NCBI GenBank assembly: GCA_020627705.1
Contig: JAHDGJ010000009.1
Coordinates: 1 to 45,715, forward strand
Direction of reading: 5' to 3'
DNA: 45,715 nucleotides
From: Saprospiraceae bacterium
GTDB lineage: Bacteria; Bacteroidota; Bacteroidia; Chitinophagales; Saprospiraceae
Below the pieces are notes generated by a model. The model was not told the DNA's origin. It did not search any database and saw only the letters and a list, made by a program, of their open reading frames with translations. A program made the translations under genes and the position numbers. This document shows positions 1 through 10,400 of the stretch, in pieces. Positions within the stretch are counted from its first letter, which is position 1. Each line of letters starts with the position of its first letter.

Positions 1-3000
1 CGAATAAGTGTGACCGAACCTTTCTTTTTGACGACATCACCGTTAACTAAGGTCGCCTCAAATACATACATGTACGTATCCGAGGATTGTCTTTTCTCTT
101 TGTAAAGTCCATCCCATCCTGCTTCTGCACATTCTACATCATCACAATTAATCATGGCTTCTCCCCATCTATTAAATACCTTAAATACATTCACTTCGTA
201 TTCTGTGCCTGGAGCCAATTCTGTTTCATCTGTCACCATACCGTTGCCGTCGTTGTCAATCCAAACTACATATTTGAAGGCCTTATTCACATCATCAGGT
301 GAGGTATCATCTGGTGTAAATACATTTGGGAAATCAAATTTTGGTATCAAAACTCTGACACTTAAGGCAGCGGTATAGGTACAGCCAAATTCATCTTGCC
401 ACTCAATGCTATATTCTGTTACTTCATTTTGTGGTATTTCGGTAAACGTGTTGCCAGTGATGCCTGTATTTTGACCATCGATAAACCATTGAATCGGACC
501 TGCCGGCAAAGGATCAATAATTGCTGTGAGCACAGATTCTTCACCAATAGGAATTGTAATATCCCCAGAGATAAAACCATCTGGTGTTGGCGGATTGTCT
601 GCCATTAAGGAAGCTTGCACAGTACAAGATTGAATTTCTGCATTTATGATTGCAAAACCACCTCCGTTTACGGTGATTTCTGGCGTGGTACAATCCGTAC
701 AGCTCAGGCTTAAGTTGGGCCCACTGGTCCACTCAATGTTTTCTAAGGTCCCAGAGGAGGAGAGATCCACAACGAAGGAGTCACCTGGACAAACAATGGT
801 ATCTTGGACCGTCAGTTCTAGTACAGGATTGATTACCTCTACATTAATTGACTCTGTAGTCGAACAGCCACCAATAGTACTTGTTCTTATGTAGGTCTGT
901 GATTCTGTGGCGATTAAACCAACATTCAGATTGTTTTGATCCATGTCGAAATCTACAATTCCGACCGATGGAGACCATTGGTGTGTTAAGCCAGGATATA
1001 ATGCACCATCAAAGTTTTCGGTAAACAGGGAAACGATTTCTCCAAAACAAAAGGGTTGCGAATCAGGAACTGCCATGATCGATAGATCCGGCAATGAATC
1101 CACTTGAATAAAGACCGAATCAAAAAATTGGCACTCCGGAGTAATTTGTGATAAATAAACAAATCCTGATTCCGTAGGGGTAAAGGTCACAGAGGATTCG
1201 TTGCTAGGACCTTGTATGATTTCGGAAGGAGACCAATTGAAACTTTGATTTTCGCTTTCTCCTGTAAGGGTAACACTTTCGCCAAGGCAAATTTCGTATC
1301 CATCTTCGCCTAATATTTCGACAACTCCGGTCAATACTTCAATATCGAATTCAAAACTTTCTGCGCATAGATTGTTGGCACTCGTCACATTCAAAGTAAA
1401 AACTTGACTTTCGTTTGCTTCAAAAATCGGATCGGGTGCAGTAGCATCCGAAAGTTGATTGTCCGGTGTCCATTCAAATTGAGTGGTCATCGAAGGGAAG
1501 GGATATTGTGCTAGAGCATATGATTCTCCTTGACAAACCGTAGTATCTAGAGGGGTTAACAAGGGGACATCAAACGCATCTACCCATATGTCTAAGGTAT
1601 CGCTGGCGGTACAACCATTGAGATCAACAGTTACCGTGTATTGACGTCCGGCATCGGCAAGGATCGGATAGATAAAAGTACTCGCTGATGTTGGGTCATC
1701 AATTCCTGCGAATTCTGGTCCCCATAGGATGCCAGAATCACTGACATTGTTCATAGCTTTTATGAAAATAGTATCCCCAAAACAAATACTGTCTGCAGAT
1801 GGAAGTATTAAAACTTCTGGATCAATGATCGAAACAAAAATGGAGTCCGAATCAACACAGTTGTCATTCATTGCATCATCTATGCCACCAAGTACTGAGA
1901 TCCATCCGCTTTGATCTGCATTGAAACTAGCACTAGGCATTCCATCTGCACTTTGTAACCAGACATCAGGTTCCCAATCATAGAAAACACCTCCTTCAGC
2001 TTGCAATTCAAATTGGACTCCATCACAAGTGAAAAGAGTATCTTGATCTAAAGAAATGTCGATGTCAATTTTATCTAAAATCGGAATGTTCAAGGAATCC
2101 AAAACGATAGAACCACATCCGAAATCGTTGGTCAGTTTAATGATGATGTCTTCGTCATTTTCATCAATAGCATCATCAATTATTGTAATTGGAAAACTTA
2201 TCGTCGTTTCTCCTGCTGGAAAGGTCAAAGTGCTTGGAAGAGCCAAGGTATAATCATCGTTGAGCGAAGCACTTCCTTCAATTTCTACAGTAAACGTAAT
2301 ATCTTCTTCCAATGGATCACTGATGGAAATGACTAAAACATCGTTGCCATCATTACAGCTCTCCACAAAATAATCCAAGCCATTTGAAAAATTTACTTCC
2401 AAAACAGGAGCTCCCGCACTGATTTCAGAAATAAATACTCCTGAATCAAATGAAGCATCTCCTCTGTCTGCTATGGCAAATTTTAATCTGTATGTTTCAC
2501 AAGCCGTTACTTCGCTTCGAGCAGTAAGGCTTTTCTTTATCCCCAAAGAATCTGAAGTCAACCCATCATATTCAGAGGTTTGTCCATTGGTGTTGTTTCG
2601 ATAGTATTGCCAATTTAGACCGTTGTTTACATTGTTAATTTCAACAAAAGTACCGTCAGGTAATGTCGCTAGATTTTTTTGACCTCCGATTTCTGGAATA
2701 CCGTCTGTTATTCCCGGACCTGATAAAAGCAAGGCAAAAATATCGTTGAATGATCCTACCCATTCGGCATACTCATCCGAACCGAAAATATATTCAAATT
2801 TTAATTCATTCGTATTTGCAAAGACATCTACTTCTATGATACATGCGTCGAATGATTCTGTCCCATCACTAAACAATTCTGACAACATGTCAAGATCTGA
2901 ATCTCCTTCTGGTAAGTCAAAATCATCGTCAGATATACCATTACTTATATTCGGACCAACTGCATTTGCGGCTAACCCTGAAGTCAATACTAATCCTTTT

Positions 3001-4064
3001 CCTAAACCCAGGTCATTATTTTCCCCGCTAAAAAACGTACCGTATGCTTCTTCACTACAATTTATATTTACTACATCGACTTGAGTAAATGGGGTAGAGA
3101 GGGCATCTTCAATTTGTTCTTCTGATATTCCGTTTTCAATGGTTAATCCGGAAATCTCTTGACAGGGTTGTAAAAAGCATTCCCATGATCCAGCAAAGCC
3201 CTCTAGATTGATAGAGCCATTAGAAATGAATTGAATGGTTAGACATTCGGTGGCAAACACAGAATAACAAACACCACCGCCTCCATGTGCCGAAGTAAAG
3301 CCATCCTCTCCTATAAATCCAACTATTGGTGCATTGGTGTCCGCACCATCATAAAAAATGAGTTGCTCGCCGCCACCTCCAAAGGCATCGCCTCCTTCAA
3401 TATTAAAATATTGCAAATCAAATTGAATGCATTGATGAATCTCATCTGGACAAATGGTGAAGGTGTGGTTTTCGTTTGGGCCATAATCTGCATCGGGTCC
3501 ACCGGAATCATAAAGTATCCCTGAACAAGCATTGCTGCTTCCCTCGTCAATGTTTTGATCCACTTCTGCCTCTTCTAGGCATAAAGTAAAATCTCCTTCA
3601 TTTGCATCTCCTCCAAAATTATCCGCTCGTATAAAATAGGTTTCGCCAGGGGAAAGGTTGGTAAGCGAAAAACTTAATATTTGTTCACCAGCTGTAGAGG
3701 CAAAGCAATCTCTGAGCGCCAAGGTTCCCACAGAACAAAAACCTCGATATACAGCCGCCTGAATACTTTTTATTTCGTTGTTTCCATTTACATTACTGCT
3801 TTCAATAGTCACATCCAAATCTGAAGTAGTACCCACAACGTTGAATGAAAACCAAACATCATTTTGTGGCGGATTTTCCGCGAAGCAGGGAGGTTCGTTA
3901 TCCATCCCTATATCAAAAGGGGTTGCACCAATATTAGAGTAAACTGTTCCGTCACAAATAGGAGCAGTTCCGAGATCGATAAGTCCTGAACAATCATCGT
4001 TGCTCACCTGAGCTGGGCATATCACTGAAATCAGGGATAATATAAAAAGGAAGGTATATTTCAT
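1..4064 (-). CDS. Large secreted T9SS type B protein (CUB, choice-of-anchor L, Calx-beta, CHU_C), 3' end cut by window
   Basis: The frame is open from an ATG at 4064 to the window edge, about 1354 residues. It ends in a sequence typical of the last residues of a CHU_C gliding-motility C-terminal domain (…GSVTLIR), so only a codon or two is missing. Residues 1-19 form a signal peptide ending in CPAQ. By eye the order is: a pre-peptidase-like beta domain (about 30-165), a CUB-like domain (about 180-300, with GGGGEQLIFYDG), a choice-of-anchor L domain (about 305-530, with FEYIFGSDEYAEW), a Calx-beta repeat (about 555-660), several PKD/Ig-like repeats, and CHU_C from about 1240 (PNVFTPD, FNRWGE, GWDGLYK). 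CHU_C domains direct export by T9SS with the type B sorting route. The likely role is a surface adhesin; the ligand is unknown. Confidence 0.9.
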   Translation of the reverse strand, partial: MKYTFLFILSLISVICPAQVSNDDCSGLIDLGTAPICDGTVYSNIGATPFDIGMDNEPPCFAENPPQNDVWFSFNVVGTTSDLDVTIESSNVNGNNEIKSIQAAVYRGFCSVGTLALRDCFASTAGEQILSFSLTNLSPGETYFIRADNFGGDANEGDFTLCLEEAEVDQNIDEGSSNACSGILYDSGGPDADYGPNENHTFTICPDEIHQCIQFDLQYFNIEGGDAFGGGGEQLIFYDGADTNAPIVGFIGEDGFTSAHGGGGVCYSVFATECLTIQFISNGSINLEGFAGSWECFLQPCQEISGLTIENGISEEQIEDALSTPFTQVDVVNINCSEEAYGTFFSGENNDLGLGKGLVLTSGLAANAVGPNISNGISDDDFDLPEGDSDLDMLSELFSDGTESFDACIIEVDVFANTNELKFEYIFGSDEYAEWVGSFNDIFALLLSGPGITDGIPEIGGQKNLATLPDGTFVEINNVNNGLNWQYYRNNTNGQTSEYDGLTSDSLGIKKSLTARSEVTACETYRLKFAIADRGDASFDSGVFISEISAGAPVLEVNFSNGLDYFVESCNDGNDVLVISISDPLEEDITFTVEIEGSASLNDDYTLALPSTLTFPAGETTISFPITIIDDAIDENDEDIIIKLTNDFGCGSIVLDSLNIPILDKIDIDISLDQDTLFTCDGVQFELQAEGGVFYDWEPDVWLQSADGMPSASFNADQSGWISVLGGIDDAMNDNCVDSDSIFVSIIDPEVLILPSADSICFGDTIFIKAMNNVSDSGILWGPEFAGIDDPTSASTFIYPILADAGRQYTVTVDLNGCTASDTLDIWVDAFDVPLLTPLDTTVCQGESYALAQYPFPSMTTQFEWTPDNQLSDATAPDPIFEANESQVFTLNVTSANNLCAESFEFDIEVLTGVVEILGEDGYEICLGESVTLTGESENQSFNWSPSEIIQGPSNESSVTFTPTESGFVYLSQITPECQFFDSVFIQVDSLPDLSIMAVPDSQPFCFGEIVSLFTENFDGALYPGLTHQWSPSVGIVDFDMDQNNLNVGLIATESQTYIRTSTIGGCSTTESINVEVINPVLELTVQDTIVCPGDSFVVDLSSSGTLENIEWTSGPNLSLSCTDCTTPEITVNGGGFAIINAEIQSCTVQASLMADNPPTPDGFISGDITIPIGEESVLTAIIDPLPAGPIQWFIDGQNTGITGNTFTEIPQNEVTEYSIEWQDEFGCTYTAALSVRVLIPKFDFPNVFTPDDTSPDDVNKAFKYVVWIDNDGNGMVTDETELAPGTEYEVNVFKVFNRWGEAMINCDDVECAEAGWDGLYKEKRQSSDTYMYVFEATLVNGDVVKKKGSVTLI

Positions 4065-4147
4065 GGCGTAATGTAAATCCAAATAAATGTACGATTCTCC
4101 ATGCATTTAACTAAAAATAGTCGCACAGTAGCACCAATTAGAATGGT

Positions 4148-4549
4148 TTACCTTTCATTACGCTGCTTACACAGATTTAGTTGGCTTTTTATATCCAAAA
4201 TAGAAATTGGTTTTTTGCCGTTTAAATCGGTTCGAATAAAATTGACAATATTCGAAATCTCTATTTCGGTCAAATGATCAAATGCCGGCATTTCTAATTG
4301 AAGATTTGATGGAGGGTGGCCATTTTTAACAGTGCAGGCAAGGCTATATGTATCATCAAGAATCTTTGCATTGTCCAACAAAGAGGGTATTACATTTTTC
4401 AAGCCCGAGGCATCATCCATATGGCAAGAGGAGCAATACGATTGATATAAGCTTTTGCCTTGTATGAATGTCTTTGGCTTACAAGAGACCCATACTACCA
4501 AACAAAGAAGTGTGACAACTAAAGGCTTAGTTTTTGGCTTCAATTTCAA
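4148..4549 (-). CDS. Small c-type cytochrome, probable lipoprotein
   Basis: This 133-residue protein has one haem c motif, CSSCH (C39, C42, H43). A likely axial methionine, M87, lies in EMPAFDHL, followed by the usual C-terminal helix (EISNIVNFIR). These are the marks of a class I monohaem cytochrome c. The N-terminus has a hydrophobic stretch ending in WVSC (C23), a plausible Bacteroidota lipobox, so it is probably anchored in a membrane facing the periplasm. Its start lies inside the 3' end of the Sco gene (23-bp overlap), so the two are probably translated together. It probably carries electrons in a respiratory chain; the partner oxidase or reductase is not in the window. Confidence 0.85.
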   Translation of the reverse strand: MKLKPKTKPLVVTLLCLVVWVSCKPKTFIQGKSLYQSYCSSCHMDDASGLKNVIPSLLDNAKILDDTYSLACTVKNGHPPSNLQLEMPAFDHLTEIEISNIVNFIRTDLNGKKPISILDIKSQLNLCKQRNER

Positions 4550-5150
4550 TCAAAAGCTTTTTGATGTCCTTTAATAAGCGCGTCACCTCCTTGGGATCCG
4601 TACCATCCGCAAATGATCTAATGTGTCCCTCTTGATCTACTAAAACAATTTGACCAGAATGATTAATGCCACCAGGTGCCAGTTCGTCATCCATGGCGGT
4701 GATGAAAAATTCAAAGCAAAGATCATAGGTTTCTTCTTTGTCTCCACTCAAGAAATACCAAGCGTCATGATCAACGTCAAGATTGTCTCCATACATTTTT
4801 AGGCGTTCGGGAGTATCTCTCTTAGGATCCAAGGTGAAAGAAACTAATTTGACTTGATCGTTATCCTTGTACGCGTCATGAATGCGCAACATTTGTTTGG
4901 TCACTTTTGGGCAAATCGAAGGGCAATGTGTAAAAAAACAGTCTGCCAGATAAATGTGTTTTTTTAAAAAATCATTGGAGATAAACACACTGTCTTGAGA
5001 GAGATAGCTGAAGTCTGGGATATAATGGGGTACTTCTTGACCATCCTTTATTTTCGGTTTGCCCAATACAGGAAGCGGAGTGTTGTCAGTACCACATGAA
5101 TACACTAAACAAAAGGAAAACAGCACAAAAATTACTTTACTCATTAGCAT
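4527..5150 (-). CDS. SCO1/SenC family copper chaperone lipoprotein
   Basis: This 207-residue thioredoxin-fold protein has the Sco copper-binding residues: C76 and C80 in HCPSICP, and the distal H164 in GGINHSGQIVLVD. The stretch SFTLDPKRDTPERLKMY is also typical of Sco proteins. The leader ends in VYSC (C19), a lipobox, which places it in the periplasm attached to a membrane. Sco proteins deliver copper to the CuA site of cytochrome oxidase or act as thiol reductases there. The start may be M1 (5150) or M3 (5144, ATGAGTAA), which overlaps the stop of the upstream lipoprotein gene. Co-encoding with a cytochrome c supports a respiratory role. Confidence 0.92.
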   Translation of the reverse strand: MLMSKVIFVLFSFCLVYSCGTDNTPLPVLGKPKIKDGQEVPHYIPDFSYLSQDSVFISNDFLKKHIYLADCFFTHCPSICPKVTKQMLRIHDAYKDNDQVKLVSFTLDPKRDTPERLKMYGDNLDVDHDAWYFLSGDKEETYDLCFEFFITAMDDELAPGGINHSGQIVLVDQEGHIRSFADGTDPKEVTRLLKDIKKLLIEIEAKN

Positions 5151-5568
5151 TTAATTTTGACAACAATACTTCTGCATCTTCTATGGCCTGATACATGGCA
5201 TCACTGACCTGCTGTATCTTGCCTTTTTCGGCATTATAATATTCCATAGGATCTGTGTCCTCTTTTAGCTTGGAAAGTTTTTTGTATTCAGCCATCCAAT
5301 TCATCATTCCATCGTCTGCTTGTTCGAGTGTTTTTATCGTACCAAGGATTTTACCTCGAGCGGGAGATACGTTTTCAATCTCTGCGCTTAGGTGTTTTTT
5401 GAGTTTCTTTTTTAATGTGTGAATCTTTCCCATTTTAGGCATCACTTCATCATGTATTTCCATGACCTCATCCATCAAAGTTTGCAAGGCAGGATCAGCT
5501 TTTGGACCACAAGAAGTAATTAAGAAAGCGGAAAATGTAAAAAAAACGAAATGCAATATTTTATTCAT
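5137..5568 (-). CDS. Helical lipoprotein of unknown function upstream of sco
   Basis: A 143-residue protein with a signal peptide ending in LITSC (C20), a clear lipobox. The mature part is almost entirely helical and charged. It has a conserved-looking first helix (EVMEIHDEVMPKMGKI) and a second motif DDGMMNWMAEYKK. I recall similar Flavobacteriia and Saprospiria proteins carrying the misleading name viral A-type inclusion protein; no viral link is implied. It overlaps the Sco gene by 8-14 bp and appears to be first in a three-gene unit with Sco and cytochrome c, so a periplasmic accessory role in respiration or copper handling is possible but not shown. The His and Met residues in the first helix could bind metal; this is only an inference. 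Confidence 0.75.
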   Translation of the reverse strand: MNKILHFVFFTFSAFLITSCGPKADPALQTLMDEVMEIHDEVMPKMGKIHTLKKKLKKHLSAEIENVSPARGKILGTIKTLEQADDGMMNWMAEYKKLSKLKEDTDPMEYYNAEKGKIQQVSDAMYQAIEDAEVLLSKLNANE

Positions 5569-5608
5569 GCTTATGAAGTATGTGTTATCTTTTTCAACCT
5601 TGCTTCAC

Positions 5609-5616
5609 TAAATTTG
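5609..5616 (+). promoter_or_regulatory. Candidate -7 promoter element of the photolyase gene
   Basis: TAAATTTG matches the Bacteroidota -7 consensus TAnnTTTG exactly and lies 22 bp before the TTG start of the photolyase gene, in the 70-bp divergent gap. No good -33 TTTG is present at the expected spacing. Confidence 0.35.
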
Positions 5617-5638
5617 TTCTAAGAGAAACAAAATTCTT

Positions 5639-7057
5639 TTGGACTCAAAAGTAAGCATAGTCTGGTTTAGAAATGATTTAAGATTGCATGATAATGAAGC
5701 ATTTTTTGAAGCTTCCTCATCAAGCCAAACGGTTATACCTGTTTATATATTTGATCCCCGGGTATTTGAATCGAAAACCAAATTCGGCTTTGCAAAAACG
5801 GGCAAGTTTAGGCTGCGTTTTATTCTTGAAAGCATAACAGATTTAAAAAAACAACTGCAACAGCAAGGATCAGATTTAATCATACGTATCGGTGAGCCAG
5901 AAAATGTATTGCCAGATCTGAGTAAGCAATTTGATGCTTCATGGATTTTTTGTAACCGCGAAAGGACTGACGAAGAGGTAAAAGTCCAAGACAGCTTGGA
6001 AAAGACATTATGGACGATCGGAAGAGAAATCAGGTACTCTCGAGGTAAAATGTTATACTACACTGCTGATTTGCCTTTTCCTGTCACTCATACCCCTGAT
6101 ACTTTTACAAGTTTTAGAAAAGAGGTCGAAAAATTCATCCCCGTTCGTAAACCAATTGGTATCGATCGGTTGCGGTTTTCTACCTTGGATTTTGTAGAGG
6201 ATTTAGGAGCAGTGCCAAGTTTGGAATCTTTTGGAGTTGAGGATTTTGAGATTGCTAAAGGGATGTCTTTTACAGGTGGAGAAACAGAAGCTCTTAATCA
6301 TTTAGCATATTATTTCTCTGATCAAAAGTTTCCTAGCACTTATAAAGAGACACGTAATCAACTTTTGGGCAAAGAATTTTCCACTAAGTTTTCGGTATAT
6401 CTTTCTACTGGTTGCCTTTCACCCAAGATGGCGTATCATCAGTTAAAAGAATATGAAGCCCAGTATGGTGCCAATGAGTCCACTTATTGGATATTTTTTG
6501 AATTGCTGTGGAGGGATTTTTTCAGATTGATGGGAAAGAAGCATGGCAATAAGATTTTTAAAATTGGCGGAATTGTCGAAAAGGACTTAGAGCTAAATGC
6601 AGATTGGGAAAAATTTAATAAGTGGTCAAGAGGTGAAACAGGGATGCCTTTTATCGATGCAAACATGAGAGAACTCAATACTACAGGATTTATGAGCAAT
6701 CGGGGAAGGCAAAATACAGCGAGTTATTTGATCAAGGATTTAGGCCTTAATTGGCTCATGGGTGCAGAATATTTTGAATCTCTGCTGATAGATTATGATC
6801 CATGTAGTAATTACGGAAATTGGAACTATATCGCTGGGGTAGGATGCGATCCAAGGGAGCAGCGGTATTTCAATATTTTAAGTCAAGCGAAACGCTACGA
6901 CCCCAAAGGTACCTTTGTAAGATATTGGCTTCCCGAACTCATCAACCTGCCTGATCACTTTGTGCACAACCCTGATCAAATGAATGAAGAAGATAAGGCC
7001 AAATATCCTCATCAATATTTTTCAAGTTTGGTGCCCAGTACTATGTGGTCTTCATAA
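5639..7057 (+). CDS. Cryptochrome/photolyase, DASH type
   Basis: A 472-residue protein with an N-terminal photolyase Rossmann domain (VSIVWFRNDLRLHDNEA), which in this family can bind an antenna cofactor, and a C-terminal FAD-binding helical domain (ELLWRDFFRLM, GMPFIDANMREL, SNRGRQNTASYL, DYDPCSNYGNWNYIAGVG). The C-terminal pattern DPREQRYFNILSQAKRYDPKG is characteristic of CRY-DASH rather than class I CPD photolyases. The family repairs cyclobutane dimers, mainly in single-stranded DNA, under blue light. The only possible start that keeps the first beta strand is a TTG, because the next in-frame Met is more than 100 residues downstream. It is monocistronic, divergent from the Sco unit. Confidence 0.93.
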   Translation: MDSKVSIVWFRNDLRLHDNEAFFEASSSSQTVIPVYIFDPRVFESKTKFGFAKTGKFRLRFILESITDLKKQLQQQGSDLIIRIGEPENVLPDLSKQFDASWIFCNRERTDEEVKVQDSLEKTLWTIGREIRYSRGKMLYYTADLPFPVTHTPDTFTSFRKEVEKFIPVRKPIGIDRLRFSTLDFVEDLGAVPSLESFGVEDFEIAKGMSFTGGETEALNHLAYYFSDQKFPSTYKETRNQLLGKEFSTKFSVYLSTGCLSPKMAYHQLKEYEAQYGANESTYWIFFELLWRDFFRLMGKKHGNKIFKIGGIVEKDLELNADWEKFNKWSRGETGMPFIDANMRELNTTGFMSNRGRQNTASYLIKDLGLNWLMGAEYFESLLIDYDPCSNYGNWNYIAGVGCDPREQRYFNILSQAKRYDPKGTFVRYWLPELINLPDHFVHNPDQMNEEDKAKYPHQYFSSLVPSTMWSS

Positions 7058-7239
7058 AGCGTACGGGGTATTGCATGCAAGAGGGGATACATTAAAAATT
7101 TCTTCAATTTCTTTTTTACAACAAAGACATTAGAGTAAAAGTGTTAGCTGTTAAATGAGATAAAAGACTCATATAACAAGATTTATTTAGCGCTTTTAAG
7201 GTAGTAGATTTCTCCTTCAAAAATTACAGGTTACAATAC

Positions 7240-7282
7240 GAATAGTAAATATTTGTAATATTTGGCACAATATTTACTATTC
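7240..7282. repeat. Perfect 14-bp inverted repeat with 15-nt spacer
   Basis: GAATAGTAAATATT (7240-7253) and AATATTTACTATTC (7269-7282) are exact reverse complements. There is no T-tract after the right arm, and it starts about 180 bp past the photolyase stop, so it does not look like that gene's terminator. It could be an operator for a dimeric regulator, or a hairpin in a long leader of the next gene. Confidence 0.6.
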
Positions 7283-7288
7283 ATAGTT

Positions 7289-7314
7289 GGAATAATTATA
7301 ATATTAATTATTCC
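7289..7314. repeat. Perfect 10-bp inverted repeat with 6-nt spacer
   Basis: GGAATAATTA (7289-7298) and TAATTATTCC (7305-7314) are exact reverse complements. The repeat starts only 7 bp after the larger inverted repeat, so the two form a pair in the region upstream of the 1666-residue secreted protein. Confidence 0.55.
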
Positions 7315-7407
7315 CCACTCATTTATATACACCAACCTCATAGCCGATTACTCAGTCGGACCCTTACTTGTATGCACTTAATTTTTAATTAACTGAACAG
7401 TTTCAGT

Positions 7408-10400
7408 ATGATGAAATCAACTTTATTGAGAAAGATGAATAGAATGAATGCAATAAAATCCTATGCCTGTAGCGCCTTGCTGATGTTAATAACAACAGCA
7501 ATGTGGGCTCAGCCAAGTGTTCCTGTCATCCCAGTTACAAGCAGCTGTGATAATTTGGTACTTACTCCAAGCTCGCTAAACAGAATAGCTTCTGACAACT
7601 TTGATGCACAACAAAACGTCACTTCGGTTAGTATGGTTACTGATTTGGGAACTTCTTCTAGCCATTTGGATGTATTTAGCTCAACAGGAGATTTATTTGG
7701 AATTACCGATGGAAATTCTTCGGCAGGAATGCCACTTCAAGCTCCTTTTGCACTGGTGGATGATGCTTTCGATGTAAGTTGTCCAGGATATTTTGCAAGC
7801 GATAATGCAGGAGTTGTTCCATGTAACTACGGCAACAATTTTTTCGGAATTGTTGATTCTCAAAACGGAGACAACTCTGGAGCAGTAACAGCTACATGGA
7901 ATTTTGACATTAGTTCTGCTTCATTGGTAACTCAATTATGCATCGATATGGGAGCAATGGGAGATTTTGAATCAAGCAGCGATTATTTTCGATTTTCTAT
8001 GCAAATTGATGGTGGCACTAGTTCAGTGATTTTTTCAGCCGTTTCTGATGACGATATATCTGCCAGTTATGATGTAGCTAATGGCCCGGTTGTATTAAAT
8101 GATCCATTGATACTCACAGATGCCAAGGGTAGCCGTGTCTTGACAAATGGTATGACGACTTTTTGTGTTGATGTAAATCAGACAGGATCAAATTTAAGAT
8201 TAGATTTAGAAGCTTTATTTGATGGGGGTGCAGAAGCAGTTGCTTTTGATAATATCGTTTTATTTGGTCTAGACAATTCGTGTGCTATAACCTACAATTA
8301 TTATGATGCAGATCCGTCTTCTGCGGGCGCCAATTTGTTGCATTCAGGGTCGACCTATGCACCTGGAAATAATGCCTACACTAGTCCTTTAGAATTATGG
8401 ATCACTGCTGAAGATTGTATGACGCAAGAGAGTGATGCCATACAGATTTCTGCGGTTTCAGGTCAGGACTTAACCTTGTCTTGTAACGCTCATTTAAACT
8501 TAAGTGCAAATGAAAATTGTGAGTTACCACTTGATTTTGATGTATTGTTAGAAGGAGAAGTAGAAAGCGATGCAGTAAACAATGCATTTTTGGAATACAC
8601 ACTCTACAACGAAGATGGCCAGCAAATAACACAAGCTGACATCAACGATTACCTTGGGGATGTCATTCAATTTAAAGTAGAAAATACCTGTGATGGGAAC
8701 TCATGTTGGGGGACCATTTTTATTGAAGATAAATTAGCACCAGTGCTTGATTGTCCTGCCGATATTACAATCACTTGTATTGAGGAGCATGAAGCGTTTA
8801 GTACGCAATATATAGCTGATAATCATTTGACAAATAATTGTGGTGACGCCACGGTTTATTTGGTCTCGGATAGAACAACAGATATAGAATGCGACGATGC
8901 CTTAAATCCAAATTTGAGTGCAATCAGAACCATCTGTTATATCGCTGAAGATTCAAGCGGAAATGTTTCCAATGAATGTTGTTACGAAGTAAGATATACT
9001 AGGGTACATTTATTCGATCAAAATACAGGCGCGCTGAATATAGTTTTTCCAGCGCATCAAGATTTGACTTGTACTAATTATCCTCAGTGGGAAAGCACTT
9101 ATGATCCTGCGTTTGGCGCGCCATATATTTCGACCGCTTCTGGGGATCTTTCGATATACCCTTCAATGGGAGAGTGCGAATTGTCTACGACCTATACAGA
9201 TGAGATTGTACCAATTTGTGGTGCGCAATATAAAGTGTTGAGGCATTGGTTAATTGTAGATTGGTGCAGTGGTGAATCGATGCAACATACCCAAATTTTA
9301 AAAGTAGAGGAAGAAGGCTTTACCACCTTATGTCCAGAAGTGGAGATATTATACACTTCTAACGGCGACCCTTATACCTGTACCGCTATATATACTTCTA
9401 CTTCTAAATCGGAGTTTGAAGATGATTTTGATGCTAATGGAAAAGTATCAAGATGTTCGGCCTGGGAATTTGAAGTTCTTTACAAAATTGCTGACGCAGA
9501 AGGTAATCCACCGGTTGGAACAGTCTTTACTGATGCTGGTGTTACAAAAATAGATCTTCCAAATGGGGACTATCATTATACAATTCCTGAATTGCCCTTA
9601 GGATGTGTATGGATTAGATATGTATTTACCGATGAATGTGGGGTGATGCAAGAATGTTCTACAGAATTGTTTGTTGTGGACAACACGCCGCCAAATACAG
9701 TATGTGAAGAGCATACAGTAGTAACGATTGGTCCTGATGGATGGGGATTGGCAGAAGCGAGTAGTTTTGATGATGAGTCCTTTGATTCTTGTAATGGACC
9801 GATAGCATTTGGAGTAAGGAAATTAGATGAGACGTGTTCTGTTGACGCTAATGGAGATCTATTTGGCGTTTTTGGTGGCAATGAATATTTTGAAAGAATT
9901 AGCTTCTGTTGTGAAGAAATTGGAAATACAGTACTGGTAGAATTAGTCGTAGTGGATGACGCAAACGGTGATGGCATTTTTGGAAACACCATAAGTGTCG
10001 ATTTAGAATGTAATGATCAAGATTTGTCTACCATGGTTTCTGATAATTGGAACGCGTGTATTGTAGAGGTAGAAGTTGAAGATATCACTAGTCCTGTCTT
10101 TGTTTGCCCTGCGGTTTCAGTAAATATGGATCATACTTGTGATTTTGATCGAGATGTCAATGCTGGCCAACCGTATTATGTGGCTAATTCACAAATTTGT
10201 GCTTCAGTGTATAAAGTGGTCCTAATTGACAGCATCAGATCGATTCCAGACAATTGCGGAAATTATTCAGTTACAAAGAAGTGGCAAATTGTTAATGATA
10301 ATACAGACGAAATTCTTGAGACTTGTGCACAAGTCATCAATATGAATAATGTTGTCGCTTTTACTCCTGATCAAATTACTTGGCCTGAAGATCACCTAGA

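Larger units (their letters stand above)
7058..7407. other. AT-rich 350-bp intergenic region with paired palindromes
   Basis: No credible gene is seen here. Just after the photolyase stop lies a 10-bp palindrome TTGCATGCAA (7071-7080). Two larger inverted repeats follow at 7240-7282 and 7289-7314 (separate entries). A 6-bp hairpin, ACTGAA/TTCAGT (7392-7407), ends exactly at the ATG of the next gene and could affect its translation start. No clear TAnnTTTG promoter element was found. Confidence 0.6.

Noticed and set aside
1729-3084. Several open frames on the plus strand
   Set aside because: They lie opposite the large CHU_C gene, whose minus-strand frame is open throughout with recognisable domains.
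7071-7080. 10-bp palindrome TTGCATGCAA after the photolyase gene
   Set aside because: Too short, no T-tract, and a palindrome of this size can arise by chance; noted only within the intergenic entry.
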